From Streptomyces griseus subsp. griseus (lineage in GTDB: Bacteria > Actinomycetota > Actinomycetes > Streptomycetales > Streptomycetaceae): 64,000 bases of DNA. The stretch lies in NCBI RefSeq assembly GCF_000720255.1, contig NZ_JOJE01000020.1:186001-250000 (forward strand), in the 5' to 3' direction. The stretch's first letter is position 1. The number at the start of each line of letters is the position of its first letter. Below the pieces are notes generated by a model. The model had not been told where the DNA came from and did no database searches. It saw only the letters and a list, made by a program, of their open reading frames with translations. The position numbers and the translations under genes were made by a program. Positions 36,159-45,130 of the stretch are shown piece after piece.

Positions 36159-38027
36159 GCGGTGGTCGGGTTCGTCGGGGTGCGACGGGTCCGGCCGGGC
36201 GGTGGGCGTGGAGGAGTGGTGCATCGGGTCGGATGGCCGTTGTCGCGCGGACAGGTTCTGCCGGAAGTACTCGCTCGCCGCGATCGCGTCGACGGACTGG
36301 ACGGCGTTCTTGGCCCCGTTCCGTCGCAGCGCGCTGAGCAGTGCCGCCGGCGGAGGGTGGCCGGCGAGGCCGAGTACCTCGTGCACGTCCCTGCGCTGGA
36401 TGGTCTGGCTGCCGGTGAGGCAGTACAGCAGCCACTGGTAGTACTTGACGGCCAGGCCCGGCTGCCCGTCGGACATGACCCGCACGGCGTTCGCCAGGAA
36501 GCGCTGGTCGCCGAGGACGGCCGCGATCCGGTACCTGTTGTCGCGGCGGGAGCGGCGCCGGAAGCAGACATGGAGGAGTTCCCGGCCCAGCGAGGGGTCC
36601 GTGGCGGTGATGCGGTCGACCTGCGCCAGCAGGATCTCCAGGGGCAGCTCCGACAGGGCGAGCCGGCGCACCTCCTCGACCAGGTCGCCCTCGGGCAGCC
36701 CGGCGCTGCGGGCGACCAGCAGGACGCCCAGGACGTCGACGTTCAGCCCCTTGCGGCGCGCGAGTTCCAGCTCGTGGTCGAGCCGTTCGCGCATCAGGTC
36801 CCCGCGGGGCAGCGCCGACCGCAGGGCGGACACCAGGCCGGGGCCGGTCTCGGCGTCCGTGTGCGAGCCGGGGTCGGTCCGGGCCCGCAGCACGCGGCGC
36901 AGCACCTCGGTGTGCAGGGTGTCCCGGACGAGGGCCAGCCCATTGAGGTCCTGCCGGTGCGGCGACCAGTTCCGAACCAGCGTCTCCAGCTCCTGCGGCT
37001 TCAGCCGGCGCAGATGCGTCTCCACCTGGGGGACGCTCGCCGGCCGGCGCAGGAAGGCGATCTCGTCCGACTCCAGACGGCCCCCGACCGCGTCGAGCAG
37101 CATGCCGGCGACGTCCACGACCATGCCGGTGGCCGTCTGGTGCTCGTCCTGCCAGGCGCGGGCCTCCCGCCCGGTGCGCAGCGGCTGAGGCGGCCGCAGC
37201 CGGGCGATGGCCTCGGGGCCGCGCCGGCGGTGCAGGCGGACGAGATGCGCGGCACGATCGACGGAGGCGTCGGCCGCGCCCAGGTCCTCCACCACGTCGG
37301 CGCGCACCAGCCGCCGGTTGCCCTGGTGCAGGGGGCCGCGCTCGCGCTCCAGGAAGACGAACCGGGGCAGCCCCGGGGCCGAGTCGCTCTCCTCGCTGGT
37401 CGCGAAGGTCCACTCGCCCGCGGTCAGCGGTCCCAGCACCGCGCTCAGCGCCTGGATCACGACCTCCGCCGGGACCCGGGACCCGACGACGGTCACCGGC
37501 TCCTCGGGAGCGGACAGCACGGCGGCCGCCACCGGGGCGAGCAGCGCCTCCGGCACCTCGGCGGCGGCCTTCTCCAACCCGGCCGCGTCGGACTCCAGGT
37601 GCGGCCGCAACCGGTCCAGCGGCACCGGCGGCAGATGGCTCTGCGAGCCGTCGAGGCCCCCGGGTGGCAGCCAGTTCCAGCCGCTGCGGCACAAGGTCAG
37701 AGCGAGCGCCAGGTCGAGGTCGGCGGCCGGTCCGGTCAGGACGTGCGTCAGCGTCGACCCGCTGCGGCCGTGGGCGTCCTGGACGGAGACCTTGCGCAGG
37801 ACGGCCGCCTCGTCGTCGTACGTCAGGTACATGTAGCCGGGCCGGATGGAACCCTGGACCGCCCAGACGAGCGGGGCGAGGCGGCGGTCCCAGCGGCCGA
37901 GGTCCGCGTCGCTCAGCGACGTGGCCACCGGACCCACGCCGTTCCCGCCGGTCAGGGAGAGCTCCGACCACCGGTAGACGGTGAGTTCGGCGAACGCCCT
38001 GGGGCCGGAGAGGGCGGGCAGGCTCAT
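36150..38027 (-). CDS. GTPase-associated protein 1 (GAP1)-related protein
   Basis: 625 residues. The N-terminus (SGPRAFAELTVYRWSELSLTGGNGVGPVATS, then WDRRLAPLVWA) resembles the GAP1 N-terminal domain that accompanies GTPases in bacterial NTP-dependent conflict systems. The middle (residues about 60-280) is an alpha/beta region, and the C-terminal half is helical (LVRNWSPHRQDLNGLALVRDTLHTEVL ... LAVKYYQWLLYCLTG). Directly upstream and overlapping (ATGA) is the GTPase gene, which fits the expected partner. The molecular activity is unknown; a regulator or adaptor of the GTPase is the best inference. Confidence 0.65.
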   Translation of the reverse strand: MSLPALSGPRAFAELTVYRWSELSLTGGNGVGPVATSLSDADLGRWDRRLAPLVWAVQGSIRPGYMYLTYDDEAAVLRKVSVQDAHGRSGSTLTHVLTGPAADLDLALALTLCRSGWNWLPPGGLDGSQSHLPPVPLDRLRPHLESDAAGLEKAAAEVPEALLAPVAAAVLSAPEEPVTVVGSRVPAEVVIQALSAVLGPLTAGEWTFATSEESDSAPGLPRFVFLERERGPLHQGNRRLVRADVVEDLGAADASVDRAAHLVRLHRRRGPEAIARLRPPQPLRTGREARAWQDEHQTATGMVVDVAGMLLDAVGGRLESDEIAFLRRPASVPQVETHLRRLKPQELETLVRNWSPHRQDLNGLALVRDTLHTEVLRRVLRARTDPGSHTDAETGPGLVSALRSALPRGDLMRERLDHELELARRKGLNVDVLGVLLVARSAGLPEGDLVEEVRRLALSELPLEILLAQVDRITATDPSLGRELLHVCFRRRSRRDNRYRIAAVLGDQRFLANAVRVMSDGQPGLAVKYYQWLLYCLTGSQTIQRRDVHEVLGLAGHPPPAALLSALRRNGAKNAVQSVDAIAASEYFRQNLSARQRPSDPMHHSSTPTARPDPSHPDEPDHRHG

Positions 38028-40366
38028 GTCCGCGACCCCCCGGGCGGTACGTCCCGGTGCAGACCGAGGTAGGCGCGCGGCCCGGTCATTACGCCCTTCA
38101 TCGCGAGCAGCGACAGCAGCGGGGCGAGGACGCGGTGCTGGCCGAAGCCGTCGCCGAAGCGCCGCTCCGTTCTGCCGTCGGGGCGTCTGACCTCGACGGC
38201 TCCGGTGCCGGTGGCGGAGGCGAGGTGGAGAGTGGCGTCCTCGCACTCGTGGACCAGGTCCAGGGCACGCCGGCCGCCGCGCGCGGCCAGCAGCGTGTAC
38301 ACGTCCTCGCTCTCGCGTTCGACGCCGGTGAGGTCGTCCTCGGGTTCGTCGCCGCCGGGCAGCCAGGGCTCGGCCTCCCCGAGCCGAAGGTGCCGCAGCT
38401 TGTCCGACTTGGAGACGACCAACGCGCACGGCAGGCTCAGCAGGGGGCTGTCGGCGCCGTTGCGCTGCGCCTTCAGCCGGGTGCGTACGGCCGCCACCGC
38501 CAGGTCCTCGCCCTGCCCGGACCGGCGTCGGCCCAGGCGCCCCAGGCCGGGGACCGAGGTCGGGTCGACCACGCACAGCAGGGCGTTGAGACCACCGAGG
38601 AAGTCGACCTCGGGGCCGTGCCGCTGGAGTCGCTCGCCCGCGATGTCGAAGAAGACGACGGTGTGCCGGCGGCCGGAGTGCAGGTCGGTGACGATCAGCC
38701 CGACGGCGAAGTGCACGACGTCGGATTCCGGTGTGGGATGCAGTTCGAGGCGTCCCCGCATCAGCGGATCGATGGTTCTGGACCGGTACTCGTTGTACTG
38801 CCGCTGGTCCAGCGGCTGCACCTCGATGTCGTACTGCTGGGCCAGCCCGGCGTCCATCACCTGGTGGATCATCGCGGCGAGCAGGTGCGACTTGCCGGTC
38901 GCGGACTCCCCCACCAGGCCGATGCGGACCGGGGTGCCGTAGGAGGGGTAGCGCTCGGGGAGGGCGTGCGGGCCGACGGTGGGGTTGCCCGGGCAGGTGC
39001 GGTACGAGCGCGCCTCCTGGGCGGCCCGCGCGGCGCGCCCCCCGGCCCGGGCCGGCCTGGGCTCGGGCTCGTCAGGTTCGCCGCGCACGGCCGGGGACCG
39101 TACGTCCTCGTACTGCCCGCGCCGCAGGCTGTCCCAGACGAGGACGTTGAGGCAGACGGGGCACTCCACCGTCAGCTGCTCCGCTTCCCGGCTGGGAGGC
39201 GGGACGAACGGCGCCGCCCGCGGGGGCGGTGGCGGGCCCGGCTCGGGCGGGGTGTCCAGTCCCAACCAGGACAGCACGGTGGCGCGCAGCCCCCGGCGTC
39301 CGCCCGTGTTCCGGGGCGGCGGGCCGCCGCGGGCGGCCGCGGCCTCGTCGGCGGCGGCCCGGGTTGCCGCGGCGGCCGCCCGGTCCCGGCGTTCGCGCTC
39401 CCGGCGGGCGGCCTCCTCCTCGCGCTGCCGTCTGGTCTCGCGCACCGACCGCTGGTGGGTGCGGAGCTGGGCGAAGTTCTTGCGGGCCAGTTCCTGGGCC
39501 TGCTCCAGGTTCCGGTCCCGGCGCTCCTCCCACAGCCGTTGTCCGGGCGGCGGCTGGGGCTCCAGCCACTCCTGGACCTCGCGGGCCCGGGGCAGCCGGG
39601 GCGGCAGCTGTGCCGGTCCGGTGTGGGAGAAGATCCGCAGCATCAGGCCCCGGATCCATTCCTCGTGCGGGTCCACGAGGTCCCGCAAGGCGCTGCGGCT
39701 GCTGCCCGGGGGCACCGTCTGGCCGGTCGCCATCCAGAAGGCGAGCAGGGCCGCGCTGTGCACGTCGTCCTGCTCTTCCGCCGTGCGGCCGTACCCGAAC
39801 TCCGGTGGGTCCCACGCGGTGACGGGCCGCGGCGGCAGCGTCCGGCCGGCCCGAACGGCCGTGTCCAGGCCGGACAGTTGGAGGCCGTTCCCGTCCCACC
39901 ACAGGTGTTCCAGGTCCAGGCGTCCGTGCACCAGCCCGCAGCGGTGCAGCGCGGCGACGGCGGTGAACAGGTCGCGCACCGCGCTCTCGAGCTGGTTGCC
40001 GTGCAGGGCGTCCGGGGACGTCCAGTCGGCGAGCCTGCTGCCGCGCAGCGAGAGCAGCAGCCGGGTGCCCGTCGGGCCGGTGTCGTCCCGGGCGACGACG
40101 TGGGCGAGCTGCCGCGGCACCCGGTCGCGGTGGAAGAGCCGGACCAGCACGGCGGTGTTGTCGAACTCCCGGTCCAGCGCCGCCGTGTCACCGCCGCGGG
40201 CCGACTTGACCACGAGCTGATGACCGGTCACCCGATGGCGGAAACGAGTCATGCGCCAGCCGTCACAGACGAAGTCGGAACCCTCGCCGGCCTCCGGAAC
40301 GATGCCTATCGTCACCCGCCGCCCTCGTGGCTCCGCGGGCCGTTCACCGCGAAACTCCTCAGTCAA
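38024..40366 (-). CDS. Kinase-like / zinc-ribbon / GTPase fusion protein
   Basis: 780 residues. Residues about 1-265 have a protein-kinase-like fold (HQLVVKSARGG for the lysine; LVHGRLDLEHLWWDGNGLQLSGLD where HRD and DFG should be), probably inactive or atypical. A basic coiled region (about 290-370) follows, then a zinc-knuckle start CPVCLNVLVW. The last 300 residues are a GTPase: P-loop GESATGKSH near 485, FFDIAGERL for the DxxG motif and SKSDKL in place of NKxD. I prefer TTG 40366, 8 nt after GGAGG; GTG 40372 is possible. It is the first gene of the leftward arm and probably the NTP-dependent switch. Confidence 0.75.
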   Translation of the reverse strand: MTEEFRGERPAEPRGRRVTIGIVPEAGEGSDFVCDGWRMTRFRHRVTGHQLVVKSARGGDTAALDREFDNTAVLVRLFHRDRVPRQLAHVVARDDTGPTGTRLLLSLRGSRLADWTSPDALHGNQLESAVRDLFTAVAALHRCGLVHGRLDLEHLWWDGNGLQLSGLDTAVRAGRTLPPRPVTAWDPPEFGYGRTAEEQDDVHSAALLAFWMATGQTVPPGSSRSALRDLVDPHEEWIRGLMLRIFSHTGPAQLPPRLPRAREVQEWLEPQPPPGQRLWEERRDRNLEQAQELARKNFAQLRTHQRSVRETRRQREEEAARRERERRDRAAAAATRAAADEAAAARGGPPPRNTGGRRGLRATVLSWLGLDTPPEPGPPPPPRAAPFVPPPSREAEQLTVECPVCLNVLVWDSLRRGQYEDVRSPAVRGEPDEPEPRPARAGGRAARAAQEARSYRTCPGNPTVGPHALPERYPSYGTPVRIGLVGESATGKSHLLAAMIHQVMDAGLAQQYDIEVQPLDQRQYNEYRSRTIDPLMRGRLELHPTPESDVVHFAVGLIVTDLHSGRRHTVVFFDIAGERLQRHGPEVDFLGGLNALLCVVDPTSVPGLGRLGRRRSGQGEDLAVAAVRTRLKAQRNGADSPLLSLPCALVVSKSDKLRHLRLGEAEPWLPGGDEPEDDLTGVERESEDVYTLLAARGGRRALDLVHECEDATLHLASATGTGAVEVRRPDGRTERRFGDGFGQHRVLAPLLSLLAMKGVMTGPRAYLGLHRDVPPGGSRT

Positions 40367-40469
40367 CGCCACGACCTCCCCCCAAGTCGACGCGCCCCGC
40401 GATACGTGCAGGGGCAAAGCTCTACCACAAACGGAACGCCGAGCGAGACGTTTTGTGCAGGAACCGTTA

Positions 40470-40493
40470 CTTGGCGTGATGTCGTGTGCCAAG
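40470..40493. promoter_or_regulatory. Inverted repeat in the divergent promoter region
   Basis: CTTGGC (40470-40475) and GCCAAG (40488-40493) are perfect arms 12 nt apart in the A+T-richer 164-bp gap between the two arms of the conflict system. It may bind a regulator of both arms; none is encoded next to it. Confidence 0.35.
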
Positions 40494-40530
40494 CTGTTCG
40501 GGACACGGGCAAAAACGGGGGGTGGGGCGT

Positions 40531-41437
40531 GTGGAGCCGATTTCGGCCGCCGACATGCAACGGGAGGGCATCGTGGCCGTCCTGGCCGAGTTGTATCCCG
40601 GCGTCCCCGAGACACGTCTGGTGGTGGAGCTCCTCGGCGGCAGTCTGTCCCGGGTCCCCGACCAGGTCGCTCCGCTCGTCAGGTGGTACCACGTCTGCCG
40701 GCTGACGGAGCACGGCGCCTTCCCCTTCGACCTGGAGAAACTGCTGGAGGCCGTGCTGGCGGAGTATCCGGGCATCACCCCGGTGCGGACGTTTCTCGCG
40801 AAGCGACGCGAAGAGGGAACCGGGAGGGCGGCGACGGGGACCGTCGGGACCGGGGCTGTCGATACGGGGGCTGTCGGGACCGGGACCGGCGAGACCCGGG
40901 CTGTCGACACGAAGGCTGTCGGGACCGGGACCGGCGAGACCCGGGCTGTCGACACGAAGGCTGTCGGGACCGGGACCGGCGAGACCCGGGCTGTCGCCGG
41001 CGGCCCGCGGCGACGGCGTGGTGCCGGCCCTGGACGCCGAGCGCCCGGACGTCCTGCACTACGCCGGGCACGGCTCGCCCGACGGACACCTGCTGATGGA
41101 GGGGCCGGGCGGGAGCACCGCCCCGGTGCGGACGGGGTGGCTGGCGACGGCGCTCTCGGCGGTCGGCGGGGTGCACTGCCTCGTTCTCACGAGCTGCCAT
41201 CTCGGGCGTGACCTGGAGGACTTCCGCTCCTGCGCCGACTTCTCGATCGGCGCTACCGTGCCGCTCCGCGACCGCGACGGTCGGGCCTTCAGCCGGATCT
41301 TCTACGAGGCCCTGCACCGGGGCAGACCGGTCCCGGACGCCTTCGCGCTCGGCGTCGCCCAGGTCACCATGACAGCCGGCGACGCGCAGGGCCTCCGGAT
41401 CGTGCGGGGCCACCGCGGCGGAGGTTCCCAGCAATGA
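40531..41437 (+). pseudogene. EAD-CHAT (caspase-like protease) gene with a frameshift
   Basis: The first frame, from GTG 40531 (GGGGGG 8 nt before), encodes an effector-associated death-like domain (DMQREGIVAVLAELYPGVPETRLVVELLGG ... ITPVRTFL, residues about 10-85), then a Thr/Gly/Val-rich repeat. After about 40990-41015 coding moves to the next frame, where a CHAT-domain C-terminal half appears: DVLHYAGHGS with the catalytic His (41057 or 41069) and LVLTSCHLG with the catalytic Cys (41195). The N-terminal strands of a CHAT domain are missing. So either the gene is broken by repeat expansion, or the CHAT half is made separately from GTG 41018, or the sequence is wrong at the repeat. The stop overlaps the RING-like gene's ATG (ATGA), so the downstream coupling is intact. 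Confidence 0.65.
40870..40989 (+). repeat. 45-bp tandem repeat, 2.7 copies, in the EAD-CHAT gene
   Basis: The unit is a 30-bp block starting GCTGTCGGGACCGGGACC followed by the 15-bp block GCTGTCGACACGAAG. Copies at 40870 and 40915 are identical, and a third 30-bp block ends at 40989; a degenerate 15-bp block precedes (40855). In frame it encodes AVGTGTGETR-AVDTK. Length is a multiple of three, so copy-number change alone keeps frame. Confidence 0.9.
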
Positions 41438-42270
41438 GCGAATCGACGCCCCTGCCGTTGCCGGACGGCGGATCACCGCCGCCCGACCGTGCGTCGTCGC
41501 CACCCGAGGGTTCACGGACGGCCGACGCGGACCGGGCCGACACCCACCGGTTCGACGCCTCCTGGGCCGCCGGGGACTGGGGGGCCGGCAGGTGGGGCGG
41601 GGTCGACTGGGCCGCGCACCGGAAGCGGGCCCGGCCCGAGGGCGGGGAGGACGGGGCGGAGGGCCGCAGCCGACTGGCCGCCGAGTTCGAGCTCGGGCTC
41701 GCCGGGGGCGCGGACGACCCGGACTCCGACGCCGGAGCCGACCGGCCGGAGGGCGGCACGACGGTCGTGACGGACCGTCTGCTGTTCGCGCTCGGCGAGG
41801 AGCAGGCCTGTCCCGAGTGCCACCACACCTTCCGGCTCGGCGAGGAGGTCGTGGTCGACCGCGACCCCGCGAACGGCTCGTTCGCCCTTCGGCACCGCGG
41901 CAGACTGCTGGGCTGCGGAAACGCCGGCACCCTGGACACGCACACCACGCGACTGGCGGCGGACTTCCACCGCGGGCTCGACGAGACCAACCCGCCCTCC
42001 CGCGACATGCACCCGGTGCGTCTGGCGCCCGGCCACGAACTGCTCGCCGTGCACGCGGGCTTCGGAGGCGGGCCGCCCAGGCGGTTCGACTGTTTCGTCT
42101 GCGCCATGACGCTCCGGCCCGGAGACCTCGTCATCCACTGCCCCTGCTCCCCCGGCCGGCCCGACTGCAAGTGCGCGATCCACCGCGATCCGGAGCGGGG
42201 AAACCTCTGCTACGACGAGTGGCAGGCCCACAACACCACCACCCCGTGTCCGGGAGGGGGCGGCGGCTGA
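41434..42270 (+). CDS. RING/treble-clef zinc protein, E3-like
   Basis: 278 residues. The first 110 are low-complexity and charged. Two zinc-type segments follow: Cys126-x2-Cys129 (CPECHHTFRLGEEVVVD), and a second with Cys220-x2-Cys223, His235-Cys236-x-Cys238, Cys245-x-Cys247-x2-His250 and Cys259. The spacing is that of binuclear treble-clef/RING-like domains described in prokaryotic ubiquitin-like operons. Placement between a death-like-domain gene and the E1 and E2 genes supports an E3-like or substrate-adaptor role. Overlap TGATG with the E1 gene. Zinc binding and E3 activity are inferred. Confidence 0.72.
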   Translation: MSESTPLPLPDGGSPPPDRASSPPEGSRTADADRADTHRFDASWAAGDWGAGRWGGVDWAAHRKRARPEGGEDGAEGRSRLAAEFELGLAGGADDPDSDAGADRPEGGTTVVTDRLLFALGEEQACPECHHTFRLGEEVVVDRDPANGSFALRHRGRLLGCGNAGTLDTHTTRLAADFHRGLDETNPPSRDMHPVRLAPGHELLAVHAGFGGGPPRRFDCFVCAMTLRPGDLVIHCPCSPGRPDCKCAIHRDPERGNLCYDEWQAHNTTTPCPGGGGG

Positions 42271-43352
42271 TGACCGACACGTCCCCCACTTCCGCGGCCC
42301 GGCCGGACGGCCCACCGCAGGAGTCGCGCTACGCCCGCCACGCCCTGGTCACCGGCTGGCGGCAGGACCTGCTGGGCTCGGCGACCGTGGTCGTGATCGG
42401 CGTGGGCGCGCTCGGCAACGTCGTCGCGCAGGCCCTCGCCCTCGCCGGTGTCGGCCGTCTGCTGCTCTGCGACCCCGACGTGGTGGCCCCGAGCAATCTC
42501 AGCCGCTGTCCGCTCTTCCGCGTCGACGACGTGGGCCGCCCCAAGGCGCGGGTCGCCGCCGCCGCGCTCACCGGCCTGGCCCCGGAGGTACGGGCCGAGG
42601 CCCGCACCGCGCCCCTGGTCTCCGGCGTCGGCCTGGGCGAACTGCGCGCCGCCGCACTGGTGGTGAGCTGCCTCGACAGCCGGGCCGCACGGATCGAACT
42701 CGCCTCCCGTTGCAACCTGGTCGGCGCCGCCATGCTCGACGGCGGCACCCACGACTGGGGCGGACAGGTCACGTACTTCCCGCCCGGCGGCCGGTGCTGG
42801 GCGTGCGGGACTCCCCCCGAGGAGCTGGCCCTGGTGGACAGCCCCTGGTCGTGCACCGCGCCGCTCGCCGCCGGGCTGCCGGTCGGCGCGAGTGCCCCGG
42901 TGTCGTTCCTCGTCGGATCGTGGCTCGCCGGTCACGCCGTACGGCTGCTGCTGGGCCTGCCGGTGGAGCGGCTGCCGCTGCGGATCGACGCGTACGGCTC
43001 CGCGCTGCCCGTCTCCGTCAGGGGTTCCATGAACACACCCGGGGAGGACTGCCCACTGCACGAGCACATCGACGAGGACGACGTCCGGCGACTGCCCTTC
43101 GGCCACGAGGCCCCGGTGAGCGCGCTGCTCGCCCACACCGGTCCGGACGAGGAACCACTGGGCTGGGCCGGTTTCCGGGCCGCCGACGAGCCGCCGAACG
43201 CGCTGCCCGCGGCGTTCCGGCTGCGAGCGGCGCCGCCGGAGGCCACTCTGCGCGAGATCGGAGTGGCTCCCGCGGAGGTGCTGGCCGTCACGCGGCGGGA
43301 CGGCAGTGGACTGCGGTATCTGGAGTTGGCCGGGGACGGGGGGATCGCATGA
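42270..43352 (+). CDS. ThiF/MoeB-family E1-like ubiquitin-activating enzyme
   Basis: 360 residues. Rossmann ATP site GVGALG at residues 44-49, then CDPDVVAPSNLSR (Asp68/Asp70, Asn, Arg), VSCLDSRAAR and a candidate catalytic Cys195 (SPWSCTAPLA). Zinc ligands are Cys176-x2-Cys179 (CWACGT) and probably Cys261 (GEDCPLHEH). E1 enzymes adenylate a ubiquitin-like C-terminus and carry it as a thioester. The C-terminal 80 residues (LREIGVAPAEVLAV) resemble no domain I know. The next gene encodes the E2, overlapping by 4 nt. Confidence 0.88.
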   Translation: MTDTSPTSAARPDGPPQESRYARHALVTGWRQDLLGSATVVVIGVGALGNVVAQALALAGVGRLLLCDPDVVAPSNLSRCPLFRVDDVGRPKARVAAAALTGLAPEVRAEARTAPLVSGVGLGELRAAALVVSCLDSRAARIELASRCNLVGAAMLDGGTHDWGGQVTYFPPGGRCWACGTPPEELALVDSPWSCTAPLAAGLPVGASAPVSFLVGSWLAGHAVRLLLGLPVERLPLRIDAYGSALPVSVRGSMNTPGEDCPLHEHIDEDDVRRLPFGHEAPVSALLAHTGPDEEPLGWAGFRAADEPPNALPAAFRLRAAPPEATLREIGVAPAEVLAVTRRDGSGLRYLELAGDGGIA

Positions 43353-45130
43353 GAGACGACCTGAGGGACGCGCTGTACCGGGAGCTGGAGGAGACGGTGA
43401 CTCCGGAGGAAGCGGGGATGTATCTCGCCTCGCTCCGCTTTCCCATGCACCGGCTCGATTTCAGAACCGCCCCACAGCTGTTCTGGTCCAAACTCCGCAA
43501 GCTGCTGGACAGGGGCGTGCTGGTCGACGGCGAGGACAGCCTGATCCGTCAGATCGCCCCCGCCTACCCGGGCAACCCGGTGCTCCAGCAGGCCTACTGG
43601 TCGCTGTCCGCCCCGCAGGCCAACCACTTCGGCGGCGGTCACATGCCTGCGCAGCCCCCGCCCCCGCCGCCACACCCGGGCTACCCGCAGTACGGCGCAC
43701 CGCCCATGCCGCCCCAGTACCAGGCACAGACACCGGAGGCGCCGCCCCAGGGCTACTTCGCTGCACCTTTGCCGCCGGACCCGACGACCGCCGCGCCTGG
43801 CATGGGCTTCCCGCCGGGCCGGGGCACCCCGCCGTTCACCGGCCCGTACCACGCCCAGCAGCCCCAACAGCCCCACCCGGGACGGCCGCACCCTCAGGAG
43901 ACCATCCAGACACCGACCACCCCGCCGGACCCCGAGCCCGCCGCGCCCACCGAGTTCCACACGCTGGTGTTCATCGCGGTGAGCCACCATGGTGATTTCA
44001 TCATGGCCGTGCAGGAGGAGGACCTGTCCGCCCAGGTGCTCTTCGTCAGCTCCGGCGCCGGCGCCCCGGTGGGCCAGGTGGCGATGCTGCTGTCCGAGCC
44101 GTTGCCGCCGGAGCGGGTCACGGCCCTGCGGAACACGCTGCGCGACCGCGGAGCCTCGGACCTGGAGATCCTGCAGCAGGTGCACGGGCACCGGCCGCAC
44201 ATCTTCCGCAAGCTGCACGCCCTGGGGCCCGACCAGCAGCCGTACGAGTTCGACAACGTCCCCTCCACCACGACGGGGCACGACATCGCGGCCGCCGTCC
44301 TCGGGTTCGGCGAGGGCGCCCTGCGTGAGCGGCTCGCGCGGCGGCGGCGGACCGTCGTCGACCGGTCGGTGCCCGGTGGGGACTGGGTGGAGCTGGACCC
44401 GCTGTCGCAGACGCTCTACGACTCCGGCGTGCGGGACGGCGACACACTGCGCGTGTCGCCCGAGAGCACCGCCGGCGCGGGCGCGCCGCAGAGCCGGATC
44501 CGGGCGATCCTGCGGGTGAAGCGGGAGATCCTGCGGTACGCGCAGCAGCACGGCGACAGCTTCCGGATCGACCACATGGACGATTCGGAGTTCCCGACGG
44601 TCTACGACATCTCCTTCGATGCGCTGGGTTTCCGCCCCCCGCCCGAGGGCGCGCCCCCCGGAACGCTCCCGATGCCCCAGCCCTCGCACACGGTGACCAT
44701 CCTGCTCGGCCCGGACTTCCCGTACGGCGCGCCGGTGGCCGTGTGGCAGACACCGGTGTTCCATCCCAACATCCTGGGTCCCGAGAGGCCACCCGGATTT
44801 CCCCCGGGTGCCCCGGACGGACTGGTGTGTCTGGGACCGTTGAACCGGGCGTACCGGCCGACGATGGACTTCGGGAGGCTGTGTCAGATGCTGGTCGACA
44901 TCGCGGGCTACCGCACGTACGACGTCCGCTCCCACAATGACGGTGGCGAGGGGTGGTTCAACGCGCGCGCCGCGGCGTGGGCCGCCTCCGAGAAGGGGGA
45001 GGGCATGATCAAGGACATCGGTGGCGTGCCGTCGGCACCGGCGCGGGAGAACCCGGACGGGGACGCCGGCAGCCTGCGGGTACGGGCCCTGCGGCTGCGG
45101 AAAGCGGACGTGGTCGGCGATGGCGCCTGA
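43349..45130 (+). CDS. EAD-Ubl-E2 fusion (ubiquitin-conjugating-like enzyme)
   Basis: 593 residues in four parts. Residues 1-80 look like an effector-associated death-like domain (LRDALYRELEETVTPEEAGMYLASLRFP). About 85-200 is Pro/Gln-rich linker. About 205-298 is an alpha/beta domain I cannot name. About 300-372 has a ubiquitin/YukD-like beta-grasp pattern ending LYDSGVRDGDTLRV. About 385-545 is a UBC fold with FPYGAPVAVWQTPVFHPN (His472-Pro473-Asn474) and catalytic Cys494 (GLVCLGPLNRAYRPTMD). The Ubl is internal with no free Gly-Gly, so it is unlikely to be the conjugated modifier. ATG overlaps the E1 stop. Confidence 0.83.
   Translation: MRDDLRDALYRELEETVTPEEAGMYLASLRFPMHRLDFRTAPQLFWSKLRKLLDRGVLVDGEDSLIRQIAPAYPGNPVLQQAYWSLSAPQANHFGGGHMPAQPPPPPPHPGYPQYGAPPMPPQYQAQTPEAPPQGYFAAPLPPDPTTAAPGMGFPPGRGTPPFTGPYHAQQPQQPHPGRPHPQETIQTPTTPPDPEPAAPTEFHTLVFIAVSHHGDFIMAVQEEDLSAQVLFVSSGAGAPVGQVAMLLSEPLPPERVTALRNTLRDRGASDLEILQQVHGHRPHIFRKLHALGPDQQPYEFDNVPSTTTGHDIAAAVLGFGEGALRERLARRRRTVVDRSVPGGDWVELDPLSQTLYDSGVRDGDTLRVSPESTAGAGAPQSRIRAILRVKREILRYAQQHGDSFRIDHMDDSEFPTVYDISFDALGFRPPPEGAPPGTLPMPQPSHTVTILLGPDFPYGAPVAVWQTPVFHPNILGPERPPGFPPGAPDGLVCLGPLNRAYRPTMDFGRLCQMLVDIAGYRTYDVRSHNDGGEGWFNARAAAWAASEKGEGMIKDIGGVPSAPARENPDGDAGSLRVRALRLRKADVVGDGA

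Noticed and set aside
38057..40705. 882-codon forward ORF opposite the kinase-GTPase gene
   Set aside because: No recognisable domain and unlike any protein; the reverse frame has P-loop, DxxG and kinase motifs.
40251..41096. 281-codon forward ORF with RDRDRRDPGCRHEGC repeats
   Set aside because: Third-frame reading of the 45-bp repeat; codon third positions favour the EAD frame, and it overlaps the divergent promoter and GTPase gene.
41018..41211. Continuation of the EAD frame past 41018 as a real C-terminus
   Set aside because: That frame becomes Arg/Ala-rich without motifs, while the next frame carries the CHAT His and Cys motifs.
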